A stretch of DNA of 64,000 nucleotides, taken from the NCBI RefSeq assembly GCF_963678195.1, contig NZ_OY782759.1, forward strand, positions 992,001 to 1,056,000, in the 5' to 3' direction. Below, piece by piece: positions 8,828 to 18,417 of this stretch. Origin of the DNA: an uncultured Hyphomonas sp. (GTDB lineage Bacteria; Pseudomonadota; Alphaproteobacteria; Caulobacterales; Hyphomonadaceae). Positions within the stretch are counted from its first letter, which is position 1. The number at the start of each line of letters is the position of its first letter. The notes under the pieces were generated by a model, which saw nothing but the letters and a program-made list of their open reading frames with translations, did not search any database and was not told the origin of the DNA. Both the position numbers and the translations under genes were made by a program.

Positions 8828-9664
8828 TTACATCGCCGTGTCGCGTAGCTCCGACAGCTCCGGATAGTCCGGATCGCGCTTTTCCATCCGGGCCTTGAAC
8901 GCCTCGGCCATATGTGGCGGCGGGAACATCGCGGCGTTCCACACGCCGATATAGTCCAGCGTGTCGGCGGTGTTGTGATCGCGGCCGTAATTGATCAGCA
9001 CCTTGCAGCCGGTGACCGCCAGCGGGCTGTTGGCGGCGATCTCGCGGGCGACGCCCATCACGGCGTCCATCATCTCTTCGTGCGTGTCGAACACGTCATT
9101 GACGAGGCCGATCTCCTTCGCCTTGGCAGCTGGCAGGCGCATGCCGGTATAGGCCATCTGCTTCGCCCAGCCCTCAGGGATGTAGCGTTGCAGGCGCGGG
9201 AAGGTGCCGACGTCGGCTGTCATGGCGATATTGGTTTCCATGATGGAGAAGAAGGCGTCCTTGGTGCACCAGCGGATGTCCCCGGCGGAAATCATGTCCA
9301 CCGCCCCGCCGATCACGCCGCCATGCAGGGCGAACAGAACCGGCATGCGCGCCTCTTCCATACAGCTGAAGCTGTGCTGGATGTGCTTGATGTTGGAGCG
9401 CAGGGCCTCGGCCATGATGTAGCGGTCATGCTTGGGCGCATCGCGGTCGCCGGTGAAGACGGTCGTGTCCATGCCGCCGGAAAAGTGCTTGCCGGTGGAC
9501 GAGATGACGATCACCCGGGCGCGGGCATTATTGTCGATGTCGTGGATGATCTCCGGCAGTTCGTTCCAGAACGCCTTGTTCATTGTGTTCAGCGCCTCCG
9601 GCCGGTTCATCCGGATGTGGGCGATCTTGTCTTCGATGGTGACCTCAAAGCACTCGTAAGCCAT
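8828..9664 (-). CDS. Crotonase-family protein, dienoyl-CoA isomerase (ECH1)-like
   Basis: A 278-residue enoyl-CoA hydratase/isomerase superfamily protein. The oxyanion-hole segments are visible: GKHFSGGMD near residue 58-66 and HGGVIGGAVDM near 114-124. The active-site stretch METNIAMTADVGTFPRL keeps the Glu and the Asp eight residues later that characterise delta3,5-delta2,4-dienoyl-CoA isomerases (compare EVDVGLAADVGTLQRL in the rat enzyme), so isomerisation of dienoyl-CoA in unsaturated fatty-acid oxidation is the best guess. A strong AGGAGG precedes the ATG. It is co-directional with gpsA upstream and the AceE-like gene downstream. Confidence 0.88.
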   Translation of the reverse strand: MAYECFEVTIEDKIAHIRMNRPEALNTMNKAFWNELPEIIHDIDNNARARVIVISSTGKHFSGGMDTTVFTGDRDAPKHDRYIMAEALRSNIKHIQHSFSCMEEARMPVLFALHGGVIGGAVDMISAGDIRWCTKDAFFSIMETNIAMTADVGTFPRLQRYIPEGWAKQMAYTGMRLPAAKAKEIGLVNDVFDTHEEMMDAVMGVAREIAANSPLAVTGCKVLINYGRDHNTADTLDYIGVWNAAMFPPPHMAEAFKARMEKRDPDYPELSELRDTAM

Positions 9665-9743
9665 GTGTTCCTCCTGATTTTGGAGGAAGTGTATCAGCCG
9701 GCCCCGGCACCGCCAGTGGTGACGGCGGGGCAGGGCATAGGGC

Positions 9744-10754
9744 TCAGGCGGTCACGGCTTCGGCCCGGTTCGGCCGCATCAGCAGGCGGACAATGGCCTC
9801 GTCGACGCTGATCTCGCCTTCGATCACAGCGGCGACCGCATCGCAGATCGGCATTTCCACGCCGTGTTCCGCGGCCAGCTTCTTAAGGACCGGGGCGGTG
9901 GCGACGCCTTCGGTAACTGCGTTGCGCGCCCCCATGATGCTCTCCAGCGTCTCGCCTTTGCCGAGCGCCATGCCGCAGCTCATATTGCGGCTGGTCTCCG
10001 AGGAGCAGGTCAGAACGAGATCGCCGAGGCCGGAGAGGCCTGCCAGCGTTTCCCGTTCCGCGCCGAGCTTCAGGGCGAGCCGGGTCATCTCCGCGCTGCC
10101 ACGGGCAATCAGGGCGGCATGGGCCGAGCGGCCGAGCCCCTTGCCGAGGGCGATGCCGCAGGCGATGGCCAGCACGTTCTTCACCGCGCCGCCGATTTCC
10201 GCGCCCAGCAGGTCATGCGCCAGATAGGGCCGGAAGGTCGGGGTCGAGATGGCGGCGATCAATTCGGTGCCGAGGGTCTCGTCCTCTATCGCAAAGGTAA
10301 CGGCCGTGGGCAGGCCGCGGGCGACATCGATGGCGAAGCTCGGGCCGGACATGACGGCCGGTACGGCGTCCGGCAGCTCGTCCTTCAGCACCTGCGTCAT
10401 GAACTCGCCGCTCGCCAGCTCGATCCCCTTGGAGCAGAGGACGACCGGCGTGCCGGGCTTCAACGTGCCTTTCAACGCCTTCAGCGTGGCGCGGGTGTGC
10501 TGGGCCGGGGCGACGGCAAACACCGCGTCCATGCCAGCAAGGTCTGAGAGGTCGCTCGTGGCTTTCAGGGCCGGTTTCAGCGCCACGCCCGGCAGGAAGA
10601 CGGTGTTCTCATGGCCCGAATTGATCGCCTCGGCGACCTCCGGCTCGCGGCACCAGACCAGCACATCCTGCCCGTCACGGGTCAGCATCTGTGCGATGGC
10701 GGTGCCCCAGGCGCCGCCGCCAATCACGCCGAACTTCTTGAAATGCGTTGTCAT
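9744..10754 (-). CDS. gpsA: Glycerol-3-phosphate dehydrogenase [NAD(P)+] GpsA
   Basis: A 336-residue cytosolic enzyme that reduces dihydroxyacetone phosphate to sn-glycerol 3-phosphate for phospholipid synthesis. Visible are the nucleotide-binding GGGAWGTA near residues 12-19, the cofactor/substrate segment LCSKGIE, SGPSFA, and the catalytic-lysine region [13 protein letters not shown], followed by the C-terminal helical domain with GLGDLVLTC. Length is normal for GpsA. It lies between a thiolase-like gene (57 bp upstream) and the crotonase gene (79 bp downstream), all on the minus strand, in a lipid-metabolism neighbourhood. Confidence 0.96.
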   Translation of the reverse strand: MTTHFKKFGVIGGGAWGTAIAQMLTRDGQDVLVWCREPEVAEAINSGHENTVFLPGVALKPALKATSDLSDLAGMDAVFAVAPAQHTRATLKALKGTLKPGTPVVLCSKGIELASGEFMTQVLKDELPDAVPAVMSGPSFAIDVARGLPTAVTFAIEDETLGTELIAAISTPTFRPYLAHDLLGAEIGGAVKNVLAIACGIALGKGLGRSAHAALIARGSAEMTRLALKLGAERETLAGLSGLGDLVLTCSSETSRNMSCGMALGKGETLESIMGARNAVTEGVATAPVLKKLAAEHGVEMPICDAVAAVIEGEISVDEAIVRLLMRPNRAEAVTA

Positions 10755-10811
10755 GCCCGGAATTTGGGCGAAACCGTCAGTCTCGGCAAGCCGCAGAGAT
10801 CACAGGCGTGA

Positions 10812-12326
10812 TCAGGCGAAGTCGAACGTGCCGGTTTCCCCCTCCACCGTGATCTTCACGCTGCGGCCGACGGGGCTCGCATCTTCACGCAGCTCGGCGA
10901 GGGCCGCCGGGCTGGCATTGGCGAGGGCGCGGCGGCCATCCGGCAGGCGGGCGAAGATGATGCCCTTGTTCGGGCCTTCCTTGCCATGCGTGACCGTGAA
11001 GGTTTCGAGCTTGGCAACGCAGTCCTCTGAGCACACATCAATTTCCTCGGTCGGCCGGGCATAGCGGGCGACTGGGGTGAACTCTGCCGGTTTGGCGGTC
11101 GAGTAGACGCCGACGGCTTCCTTGGTCATCCAGCCGCCATTGGCCAGCACGAGCCCGAAGGCCCCGGTGTCGCCGCGCAGCTTGGCGACCATCTCTGCAA
11201 TTCCGTGCAAGGAGTAATTGTTCCCCGGGCCGCCGAAGAAGGGCAGGCCGCCGGTCAGGGTCAGCGGGCGCTTGTCGGTTTTCCAGTCGACGCCGAGTGC
11301 CTGCGTCGACGAGAACACGGCGCAGGGGAAACAGGAATAGAGGTCGAAGTGCGCCATGTCGGCGGCCGTCTTGCCGGATTGTTCCAGTGCGCGGGAAATC
11401 GCGGCCTCCATGGCGAAGGACCCATCCAGTTGCGGACGGACCGAGATGAAATCGTCAGAGCCTTCGCCCGCGCCGTGCAGGTAAACGCGCTTGTCTTCCG
11501 CGATGCCAAGTTCGTCTGCTTTCGATGAACTCATCACGATGGCGGCGGCGCCCTGGTTCACGGCATCCTGAGCGATGAACCATTTCAGGAACGGATCGGC
11601 ATATTCATAGTTCGCCTTGGACGGGGTGGAGAGAAACTCGACCGAATGTTCCACCGGGAATTGTGACCAGGGGTTCTTCGCCGCCACGGCTGTGAAGGGC
11701 TGGAACAGCTCTGCCATCGCCTTGCGATGTTCACTACGCGAGCGGCCTTCGCGGGCGGCGATGGCGTTCTCAAACATGGCGTAGAAATAGGCCGGGGCGA
11801 CGATGCCGTGCTTGATCTCTTCGCGGCTCAGCATCATCGGGCCGGTGCCGCGATCTTCATATTCCGCGTCGGTGCCGTCGGCCCAGTTGATCTCCACGCC
11901 ATTGCGGCGCGCACCCTTGGACGCGCGATTGGCTTCGGAGCCGGAGATCAGCGCGCACTCGATTTCGCCTTCGAAGACTTTCGCGGCCATTTCGTTGACG
12001 AGGGCCTGCGGGCTCTGTCCGCCGACCGTTTCGTAGATCAGATGGGCAGGGGACGCGCCGATGTCGCGTGCCAGCGTGCCGGGCAGGTTCGTGTTGTGCC
12101 CATGCGGGTGAGGGGCGCCGCGCACGGAATCCTCGAAGATGCGCACCACGGCGAGCGTGTCGATCGCGCCTGCAATACCTTGCGCGCCGGTGTCGGCAAG
12201 CGCGGCCTTGGACGCATCCACCATCAGCGACAGCGGGGAAGGTGCCCCGGCTGGTCCGGCTTTGCCGTCCCACTGGCTGAGGCTCTGGCCGACGCCGACA
12301 AGTACAGGAAGATCACCCTTGGCCAT
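10812..12326 (-). CDS. Thiolase-like acetyl-CoA acetyltransferase family protein
   Basis: A 504-residue thiolase-fold protein of the SCP2-thiolase/thiolase-like type 1 subgroup, with an extra C-terminal beta-rich domain of about 80 residues (from roughly 420). Where biosynthetic and degradative thiolases carry the acyl-accepting cysteine in a CGSG-type loop, this protein has VGGQSPQ near residue 102-108, with no cysteine. The second half keeps a SCFP and a GG-LPFFGGPGNNY region in the positions of the other catalytic loops. An acyl-CoA-binding or altered Claisen-type function is more likely than classic thiolysis (inference). A GGGAG stands 7 bp before the ATG. The neighbouring monooxygenase and crotonase suggest degradation of a cyclic or branched compound. 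Confidence 0.8.
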   Translation of the reverse strand: MAKGDLPVLVGVGQSLSQWDGKAGPAGAPSPLSLMVDASKAALADTGAQGIAGAIDTLAVVRIFEDSVRGAPHPHGHNTNLPGTLARDIGASPAHLIYETVGGQSPQALVNEMAAKVFEGEIECALISGSEANRASKGARRNGVEINWADGTDAEYEDRGTGPMMLSREEIKHGIVAPAYFYAMFENAIAAREGRSRSEHRKAMAELFQPFTAVAAKNPWSQFPVEHSVEFLSTPSKANYEYADPFLKWFIAQDAVNQGAAAIVMSSSKADELGIAEDKRVYLHGAGEGSDDFISVRPQLDGSFAMEAAISRALEQSGKTAADMAHFDLYSCFPCAVFSSTQALGVDWKTDKRPLTLTGGLPFFGGPGNNYSLHGIAEMVAKLRGDTGAFGLVLANGGWMTKEAVGVYSTAKPAEFTPVARYARPTEEIDVCSEDCVAKLETFTVTHGKEGPNKGIIFARLPDGRRALANASPAALAELREDASPVGRSVKITVEGETGTFDFA

Positions 12327-12348
12327 TGTTCGCTCCCGAATATCATTA

Positions 12349-12380
12349 TGCCTGATCCCTGCTTATCGCGGGATCAGGCA
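12349..12380. repeat. 11-bp perfect inverted repeat in the monooxygenase/thiolase intergenic gap
   Basis: TGCCTGATCCC and GGGATCAGGCA pair perfectly around a 10-base loop, between the monooxygenase stop (12433) and the thiolase-like start (12326), which are transcribed in the same direction. On the minus strand it is followed by TAATGATATT, not a clear U-run, so it is a weak terminator candidate; a transcript-stabilising or processing hairpin is equally possible. Confidence 0.6.
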
Positions 12381-12432
12381 GGATTCGAGATGGGACGCCG
12401 GGGAAACCCCTAGGGTCAATTTGCGATCAATT

Positions 12433-14088
12433 TCAGGGCGCTTCCGCCGGCGCGCGTGACAGCGTGAATCCCTTGTAGCCGTTCGCGGCGACTTCGTCGC
12501 AGACTTCGCGGTAGACGCCGACGCCGCCCACATAAGGCATGAACACGCGCGGCTTGCCGGGAACATTGGCGCCGAGATACCAGGAATTGGCCTGGGGGTA
12601 GAGCGTGGTGTCAGCGACTTCGTTCACATGCGCCACCCATTCGGCCTCGGCCTCCGGGGTTGCCTCGACCACGTTCAGCTGGCGCTGGGCCATGTCGTGA
12701 ATACAGTCCGCGATCCAGTCCACATGCTGTTCGATGGAGACGATCATGTTGGACAGCACCGACGGGCTGCCCGGCCCGGTGATCAGGAACATGTTCGGGA
12801 AGCCGGATACGCTGAGACCCAGATAGGTGAGCGGCCCGGCCGCCCATTTGTCCTTCAGCTTCAGCCCGCCGCGCCCCGTGATGTCGATCCGGTCCAGCGC
12901 ACCGGTCATGGCATCGAAGCCGATGGCGTAGATCAGCGTATCGAACTCATAGTCACGTTCGCTGGTACGCAGGCCGGTTTCGGTGATCGTCTCGATCGGT
13001 GTCTTGTTGAGATCGATCAGGTAGACATTGTCCTGATTGTAGACCTCGAAATAGCCCGTATCGACGACCAGGCGTTTCGTGCCGAAAGGGTAGGTCTTGG
13101 GGATGAGCAGGTCTGCCGTGTGTGGATCTTTCACGATGTCGCGGATCTTGCCGGCAACGAAATCTGCCAGCAGCTTGTTGGCTGCCGGATCGACGCCGGT
13201 GTCCGCATAAGGCGCGCCGACGCAGAAGCCGCCCTTTGCCCAGCGGCGCTCGAATTCGCGCTGGCGGTCCTCTTCCGTTTGTTCCAGGGCCAGGTCTTCG
13301 CTCGCTTCCAGTGCCACGATACCGATGCCGGATTCGCGTTGCTGCTGGCGGTAGGTTTCCCGGTTGGCCAGCCAGTCTTCCCGCACCGCCGGATCCAGCG
13401 GACGGTTGCGCGCCGGTACGCTGTAGTTCGGTGTGCGCTGGAAGACATAGAGTTCTTTGACCTGCGGTGCGATGGTCGTGATCGTCTGGATGCCGGACGA
13501 GCCGGTGCCGATGATGCCGACCCGCTTGCCTGTGAGGTCGGTGTCATCGGGCCAGGTGGCCGTGCTCAGGGTATCGCCTTTGAAGGTTCCGGCGCCCGGA
13601 ATGTCCGGCGTCTTGGCCGCCGAGAGACAGCCCGTCGCCATGACACAATAGCGTGCCTCTATGGTCTCGCCATGATCCGTTGTGATCCGCCATAGTCCGG
13701 TATGGTCATCATATGATGCGGCAGTAATGCGGGTGTTGAAGCTGATATCGCGGCGCAGGTCGAACCGGTCCGCAATGTGATTGGCATAGTCCAGAAGCTC
13801 GCCCTGCGGCGCGTAACGCTCGGTCCAGTGCCACTCTTCCTCCAGCTCTTTCGAAAAGGAGAACGAGTATTCCTGACTCTCAATATCGACGCGCGCGCCG
13901 GGATACCGGTTCCAGAACCAGGTTCCCCCCACATCGCTGCCCGCCTCGAAGACGTGGGCGTTCAGGCCCATGCCGCGTAGCTTGTGCAGCATGTACATGC
14001 CGGCAAAGCCTGCGCCGACGATCACGGCATCGTAGTTTGTTGTTTTTGCAGGTGTCTTTCCTGCACCGGCACCTTTGGCTCCCGGCAT
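12433..14088 (-). CDS. Flavin-dependent monooxygenase of the Baeyer-Villiger (CHMO/PAMO-like) group, with a variant fingerprint
   Basis: A 551-residue two-Rossmann flavoenzyme. FAD site GAGFAG (25-30), VGGTWFWNRYPGARVD (53-68, typical of cyclohexanone and phenylacetone monooxygenases), NADPH site GTGSSG (194-199), and the putative catalytic Arg339 in FGTKRLVVDTGYFE. Such enzymes insert oxygen next to a ketone carbonyl, using NADPH and O2 in the cytosol. The group fingerprint FxGxxxHxxxWP is present as FKGDTLSTATWP (169-180): the conserved histidine is Ser175, read from an AGC codon. Upstream GGGAGGAA is a strong ribosome site. It sits upstream of the thiolase-like gene, suggesting a catabolic set. 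Substrate unknown. Confidence 0.88.
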   Translation of the reverse strand: MPGAKGAGAGKTPAKTTNYDAVIVGAGFAGMYMLHKLRGMGLNAHVFEAGSDVGGTWFWNRYPGARVDIESQEYSFSFSKELEEEWHWTERYAPQGELLDYANHIADRFDLRRDISFNTRITAASYDDHTGLWRITTDHGETIEARYCVMATGCLSAAKTPDIPGAGTFKGDTLSTATWPDDTDLTGKRVGIIGTGSSGIQTITTIAPQVKELYVFQRTPNYSVPARNRPLDPAVREDWLANRETYRQQQRESGIGIVALEASEDLALEQTEEDRQREFERRWAKGGFCVGAPYADTGVDPAANKLLADFVAGKIRDIVKDPHTADLLIPKTYPFGTKRLVVDTGYFEVYNQDNVYLIDLNKTPIETITETGLRTSERDYEFDTLIYAIGFDAMTGALDRIDITGRGGLKLKDKWAAGPLTYLGLSVSGFPNMFLITGPGSPSVLSNMIVSIEQHVDWIADCIHDMAQRQLNVVEATPEAEAEWVAHVNEVADTTLYPQANSWYLGANVPGKPRVFMPYVGGVGVYREVCDEVAANGYKGFTLSRAPAEAP

Positions 14089-14172
14089 GATTTTTCCTCC
14101 CGCTGCAAGACAGCTGGGTGGAATTTATCACATGATTTCGAATTGGGCGCCCGTCACGCTGGGGCAGGCGGG

Positions 14173-15231
14173 TCAGAGCAGCTCGTCACGGCCCGCATCG
14201 CGCAGGGCGGAGACCACCTTGCCGACGTCCTGCGTGCGGTCTTTCGCAGCCACCAGGATACGCCCGTCCTCAACGACGACGCAGAGGTCCTTCACGCCGA
14301 CCAGCGCCACCATGTGATCGGCATCCGACAGCACGGTGCAGCCCTCGGCATCGATCGACACCGGCGGGTTCGCGTTGTCCTGCTTGCGGATCGCGCCGAT
14401 CATGCCCCAGGTGCCGATGTCGTTCCACTGGCAGTCCAGCGGGGCGTAGATCGCCGCCTTGGAGGTCTGCTCCATCACGGCATAGTCCACCGACGTGGAG
14501 CGCACGGCCATGAAGCATTCCGGGTCGAGCAGGATGTTGCCGTCCGGATGGCTGGCAGCTTCGAGCGCGGCCGATGCGGCATCCAGAATGTCCGGCGCGT
14601 GCGTTTCCAGTTCGTCGATCATCAGAGAGGCGGGGAACAGGAAGATGCCGGCATTCCAGCTGAAAGCCGGGTCCGCGATGTATTTCATCGCCGTTTCGAG
14701 ATCCGGCTTTTCCTTGAACTCGGTCACGGTGTAGAGCGTGCCGCCGATGCCTTCGCCGCGCTGGATGTAGCCGAAGCCTGTTTCGGGCCGGTCGGGCTTG
14801 ATCCCGAAGGTCGTGATATAGCCTGACTTTGCCATTCGTGCGGCTTCGGACACGGCTTTGACGAACACGTCCGGCTGGCCGATGAAGTGGTCCGACGGCA
14901 GGAGCAGGGCGAGGCCATCCGGGTCCTTGTCTGCAATGTGCCGCGCGGCGACGGCGGCCACAGCTGCGGTATTGCGCGCCATGGGTTCGAGTATGACAGC
15001 GCCGGCCTCCACCTCAATCTCGGCCAGCTGCTCGCGAACAAGGCCAGCATAGCGCTGGTTCGAAATCACGACCGGCGGGGCGAAATCATCTCCCTTCAGG
15101 CGCAGCACGGTGTCCTGGAACACCGTCTTGTCGGTCACCAGACGGTGGAACTGTTTCGGATGAGCCTGAACAGAAACCGGCCAGAGGCGCGTGCCAGCAC
15201 CGCCGCACATGATGACGGGATAAATCCGCAT
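14173..15231 (-). CDS. Mannose-1-phosphate guanylyltransferase (GDP-mannose pyrophosphorylase)
   Basis: A 352-residue nucleotidyltransferase that makes GDP-mannose from mannose 1-phosphate and GTP. The signature loop MCGGAGTRLWPVS starts at about residue 7 and is followed by HPKQF; the sugar-binding EFKEKPD occurs near 160. It lacks the C-terminal cupin-type phosphomannose isomerase domain of full-length ManC/AlgA (about 470 residues), so isomerase activity must come from elsewhere. The start at 15231 has AAAGGA upstream; an in-frame ATG 19 codons earlier looks unused. It lies 66 bp downstream of cysNC and presumably supplies GDP-mannose or GDP-fucose precursors for the polysaccharide locus. 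Confidence 0.92.
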   Translation of the reverse strand: MRIYPVIMCGGAGTRLWPVSVQAHPKQFHRLVTDKTVFQDTVLRLKGDDFAPPVVISNQRYAGLVREQLAEIEVEAGAVILEPMARNTAAVAAVAARHIADKDPDGLALLLPSDHFIGQPDVFVKAVSEAARMAKSGYITTFGIKPDRPETGFGYIQRGEGIGGTLYTVTEFKEKPDLETAMKYIADPAFSWNAGIFLFPASLMIDELETHAPDILDAASAALEAASHPDGNILLDPECFMAVRSTSVDYAVMEQTSKAAIYAPLDCQWNDIGTWGMIGAIRKQDNANPPVSIDAEGCTVLSDADHMVALVGVKDLCVVVEDGRILVAAKDRTQDVGKVVSALRDAGRDELL

Positions 15232-15297
15232 GGTATTCCTTTCGCCGCCCGGAACCCGGACCCGGGACTTGATAGCGTGTGCACTCACGCGTGCAAA

Positions 15298-17205
15298 TCA
15301 GAGGCCAAGGAAACCATTCTCCCGGAGGTAGTCCAGAATTTCCTCGGCAGCGTCATCAGGGCTCCTGTCCACCGTGTCAATCAGGAGTTCCGGATTCTCG
15401 GGTGCTTCATAAGGGCTCGATATACCGGTGAAATTCTTGATCTCTCCAGAACGCGCCTTCTTGTAGAGGCCTTTGACGTCTCGCTGCTCGGCGACGTCGA
15501 GTGGCGTGTCGATATGGATCTCAATGAACTCGCCGTCTGCCATCATGTTGCGGGCCATGCGCCGCTCTGCCCGGAAGGGCGAGATGAAGGAGACGAGCGT
15601 GATCAGGCCGGCATCGGACATCAGCTTGGCGACGTTGGCCACACGGCGGATGTTCTCAACGCGGTCCGCATCGGTGAAGCCGAGATCGCGGTTCAGGCCG
15701 TGGCGGACATTGTCGCCGTCCAGCGAGAAGGTGTGCTTGCCAAGGGCAAACAGGCGCTTCTGAAGGGCGTTGGCAATCGTCGACTTGCCCGAGCCTGACA
15801 GGCCGGTGAACCAGAGCACAGCTGGTTTCTGGCCTTTCTGTTCCGCCAGTACGTTGCGGTCCACATCCATGGATTGCCAATGAATGTTGGATGCCCGGCG
15901 CAACGCAAAGTCGATCAGACCCAGGCCGACCGTGTCGTTGCTCATCCGGTCGATCAGGATGAAACCGCCGAGATTGCGGTTGACGTCATAGGGGTCAAAC
16001 GTGATCGGCTGGTCGAGCGAGATCGTCGTCACACCGATCTGGTTGAGTTCGAGCGTCTTTGCCGGAACATCCGACAAGGTGTTGACGTCGATCCCGTATT
16101 TCGGAGCGTTCACGGTTGCCGTGACGGTCTTGGCGCCGATCTTGAGCAGGTAACGCCGGCCCGGCAGGAGCGGGGCCTCGTTCATCCACAAGACCCGAAC
16201 CTGGAACTGGTCGGACACCTCGGTCGGGTCGTCAGCGGTAACGATCGCATCGCCGCGGGAGGCGTCGATCTCATCTGCCAGCGTCAGCGTCACCGACTGG
16301 CCGGCAATCGCTTCGGCGAGGTCCCCGTCAGCCGTGACGATCCGTTCGATTGTGGTCTGCTTGCCGGAGGGCATGGATTTGACCCGGTCGCCGGGCTTGA
16401 CGGTGCCGGAGGCGATCTGCCCGGAAAAGCCGCGGAAATCGAGGTTCGGACGGTTCACCCATTGAACCGGCATCCGGAAGGCGGCGTTGAGGCGGCGGTC
16501 ACCCACCGGCACGTTTTCCAGATATTCCATGAGGGTAGGCCCCTCATACCAGTCGGTCACATCGGAATGGCTGGTGATGTTGGCACCGGCCAGCGCCGAC
16601 ATCGGGATCGGCTGGATTTCGAGGTCCGTCGCCAGTTCGTCGGCGAAAGCATAGAAGTCGTCGACAATGTCATTGAAGATGGTCTCATCATAATCGACGA
16701 GATCCATCTTGTTCACCGCCAGCACAAGGCGGCGGATGCCCAGCAGCGTCGTGATGAAGGCGTGCCGGCGCGTCTGCGTCAGGATGCCTTTGCGGGCATC
16801 GATCATCAGGATGGCGACGTCTGCCGTGGAGGCGCCGGTTGCCATGTTGCGGGTGTACTGTTCATGGCCGGGCGTGTCGGCGACGATGAATTTCCGCTTG
16901 TCGGTTGCAAAGAAGCGATACGCGACATCGATCGTGATGCCTTGCTCGCGCTCGGCGGCAAGACCATCGACGAGAAGGGCGAAATCGATATTCTCGCCCT
17001 GGGTCCCGACCTTCTTGGAGTCGGCTTCCAGCGAAGCCAGCTGGTCTTCGAAGATCATCTTCGAATCGTAAAGGAGGCGGCCGATCAGGGTGGACTTGCC
17101 GTCATCGACCGAGCCGCACGTGATGAAACGCAGCAGGGACTTGTTCTCGTGTTTCTCGAGATAGGCAGCAATATCGGTGGCGATCAGATCATCGGTGAGG
17201 CGCAT
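15298..17205 (-). CDS. cysN: Bifunctional sulfate adenylyltransferase large subunit / adenylylsulfate kinase (CysNC)
   Basis: A 635-residue fusion. The N-terminal EF-Tu-like GTPase (CysN) has GSVDDGKST at 31-39, DTPGH at 110-114 and NKMD at 165-168; with CysD it makes APS from sulfate and ATP. The C-terminal APS kinase (CysC) has a second P-loop GLSGSGKST near 468-476 and the phosphate-acceptor segment ISPFRAER near 541-548, converting APS to PAPS. Its ATG overlaps the cysD stop by one base (TAATG), coupling translation. PAPS serves both sulfate assimilation and sulfotransferases; two sulfotransferase-type proteins are encoded 26-32 kb away at 43011-44009 and 46761-49178. Confidence 0.96.
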   Translation of the reverse strand: MRLTDDLIATDIAAYLEKHENKSLLRFITCGSVDDGKSTLIGRLLYDSKMIFEDQLASLEADSKKVGTQGENIDFALLVDGLAAEREQGITIDVAYRFFATDKRKFIVADTPGHEQYTRNMATGASTADVAILMIDARKGILTQTRRHAFITTLLGIRRLVLAVNKMDLVDYDETIFNDIVDDFYAFADELATDLEIQPIPMSALAGANITSHSDVTDWYEGPTLMEYLENVPVGDRRLNAAFRMPVQWVNRPNLDFRGFSGQIASGTVKPGDRVKSMPSGKQTTIERIVTADGDLAEAIAGQSVTLTLADEIDASRGDAIVTADDPTEVSDQFQVRVLWMNEAPLLPGRRYLLKIGAKTVTATVNAPKYGIDVNTLSDVPAKTLELNQIGVTTISLDQPITFDPYDVNRNLGGFILIDRMSNDTVGLGLIDFALRRASNIHWQSMDVDRNVLAEQKGQKPAVLWFTGLSGSGKSTIANALQKRLFALGKHTFSLDGDNVRHGLNRDLGFTDADRVENIRRVANVAKLMSDAGLITLVSFISPFRAERRMARNMMADGEFIEIHIDTPLDVAEQRDVKGLYKKARSGEIKNFTGISSPYEAPENPELLIDTVDRSPDDAAEEILDYLRENGFLGL

Positions 17206-18107
17206 TAGAAATAGCCCTCTTGTTTTTTCTTTTCCATGGAGGCGGACTGGTCGACGTCGATCACACGGCCCTGGCGCTCGGACGTCGTGGTCAGAAGCAT
17301 TTCCTGGATGATTTCGTCGAGGGTGGCGGCGGTGCTCTCCACTGCGCCGGTCAGCGGGTAACAGCCAAGTGTCCGGAAGCGGACGGATTTCATGACGGCC
17401 GTCTTGGCCAGTTCTTCCGGCATACGGTCGTCATCGACCATGATGTCGACGCCGTTCCAGTTCACGACGGGGCGCTCAGCCGCGAAATAGAGCGGCACGA
17501 TCTCAATGCCCTCTCGGCGGATATATTGCCAGATGTCGAGCTCCGTCCAGTTCGACAGCGGAAAGACGCGGATGCTCTCGCCCTGGTTGATGCGGGTATT
17601 GAACAGGTTCCAGATTTCAGGGCGCTGGCGCTTCGGATCCCAGCGGTGTTCGGCTGAGCGGAACGAGAAGATACGCTCCTTGGCGCGGGACTTCTCTTCG
17701 TCCCGGCGGGCCCCACCGAAGGCCGCGCTGAACTTGTACTTGTCGAGCGCCTGTTTCAGCCCCTGCGTCTTCATCACGTCCGTGTGGACAGCCGAGCCGT
17801 GCGAGAAGGGGCCGATATTGTCCTTCACACCGTCTTCATTGACGTGGACAATCAGGTCCATGCCCATCTCGGCAGCCTTGCGGTCGCGAAACTCGATCAT
17901 TTCGCGGAACTTCCACGTCGTATCCACATGCATCAGCGGGAAGGGTGGGCGGGACGGGTAGAATGCCTTCATCGCCAGATGCAGCATCACGGCCGAGTCC
18001 TTCCCGACGGAATATAGCATCACTGGGTTTTCGCACTCAGCGGCAACTTCGCGGATGATATGAAGGCTTTCGGCTTCCAGCCTGTCGAGGTGGGTTAGTT
18101 TGGGCAA
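17205..18107 (-). CDS. cysD: Sulfate adenylyltransferase small subunit CysD
   Basis: A 300-residue ATP-sulfurylase catalytic subunit, working with CysN in the cytosol to form adenosine 5'-phosphosulfate. The PP-loop motif is [12 protein letters not shown] near residues 32-43; HVDTTWKF and [12 protein letters not shown] are family signatures, and the C-terminus carries a lysine-rich tail. The start is a TTG at 18107: reading back gives [14 protein letters not shown], the family-typical N-terminus, with GGAG 9 bp upstream and no ATG in a better place. It opens the cysD-cysNC operon and is divergent from glmS across 310 bp. Confidence 0.95.
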   Translation of the reverse strand: MPKLTHLDRLEAESLHIIREVAAECENPVMLYSVGKDSAVMLHLAMKAFYPSRPPFPLMHVDTTWKFREMIEFRDRKAAEMGMDLIVHVNEDGVKDNIGPFSHGSAVHTDVMKTQGLKQALDKYKFSAAFGGARRDEEKSRAKERIFSFRSAEHRWDPKRQRPEIWNLFNTRINQGESIRVFPLSNWTELDIWQYIRREGIEIVPLYFAAERPVVNWNGVDIMVDDDRMPEELAKTAVMKSVRFRTLGCYPLTGAVESTAATLDEIIQEMLLTTTSERQGRVIDVDQSASMEKKKQEGYF

Positions 18108-18417
18108 TAGTCCGGGCTCCGTAATGCTTGCAGGGGGCTATATGCAAACGCCGGGTGAAGTTGGAACTTAACCTAGCATTCAGATGCACTTATGGGAGAA
18201 CCTGCTAAAGGGGACACCCGGCGTTTTGAAGTGCTTCCAACAGCAATTGCAATACCCCGTTGTGATCTTTTTCATCCGATGAGTGGGCGATATTTCCCAA
18301 GTTTAATGCGCGTTCTGGCGAAACTGTGGAAGGCTTTGTCGTAATTGCTCACAAAGTTTCATTGTTCTGCCGTTTTGGCGCGGTCTAAGACACGCTGAGC
18401 CAAGAGCGGAGTAGATT
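18108..18417. other. 310-bp divergent intergenic region, cysD / glmS
   Basis: This gap must carry the promoters of cysD (leftward) and glmS (rightward). It is A+T-richer than its flanks. I see no confident -35/-10 pair, no strong terminator hairpin, no open frame with a credible start, and nothing resembling the glmS ribozyme, which is a Gram-positive feature. A CGGAG stands about 9 bp before the glmS ATG. Confidence 0.5.

Noticed and set aside
10798-10813. 6-bp hairpin GATCAC-AGGC-GTGATC at the end of the thiolase-like gene
   Set aside because: It overlaps the stop codon, is short and has no T-run; likely chance.
15874-17208. 444-codon frame antisense to cysN
   Set aside because: Shadow of the intact CysNC reading; no domain features.
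18108-18417. glmS ribozyme/riboswitch upstream of glmS
   Set aside because: Nothing resembling it is visible, and it is a Gram-positive feature.
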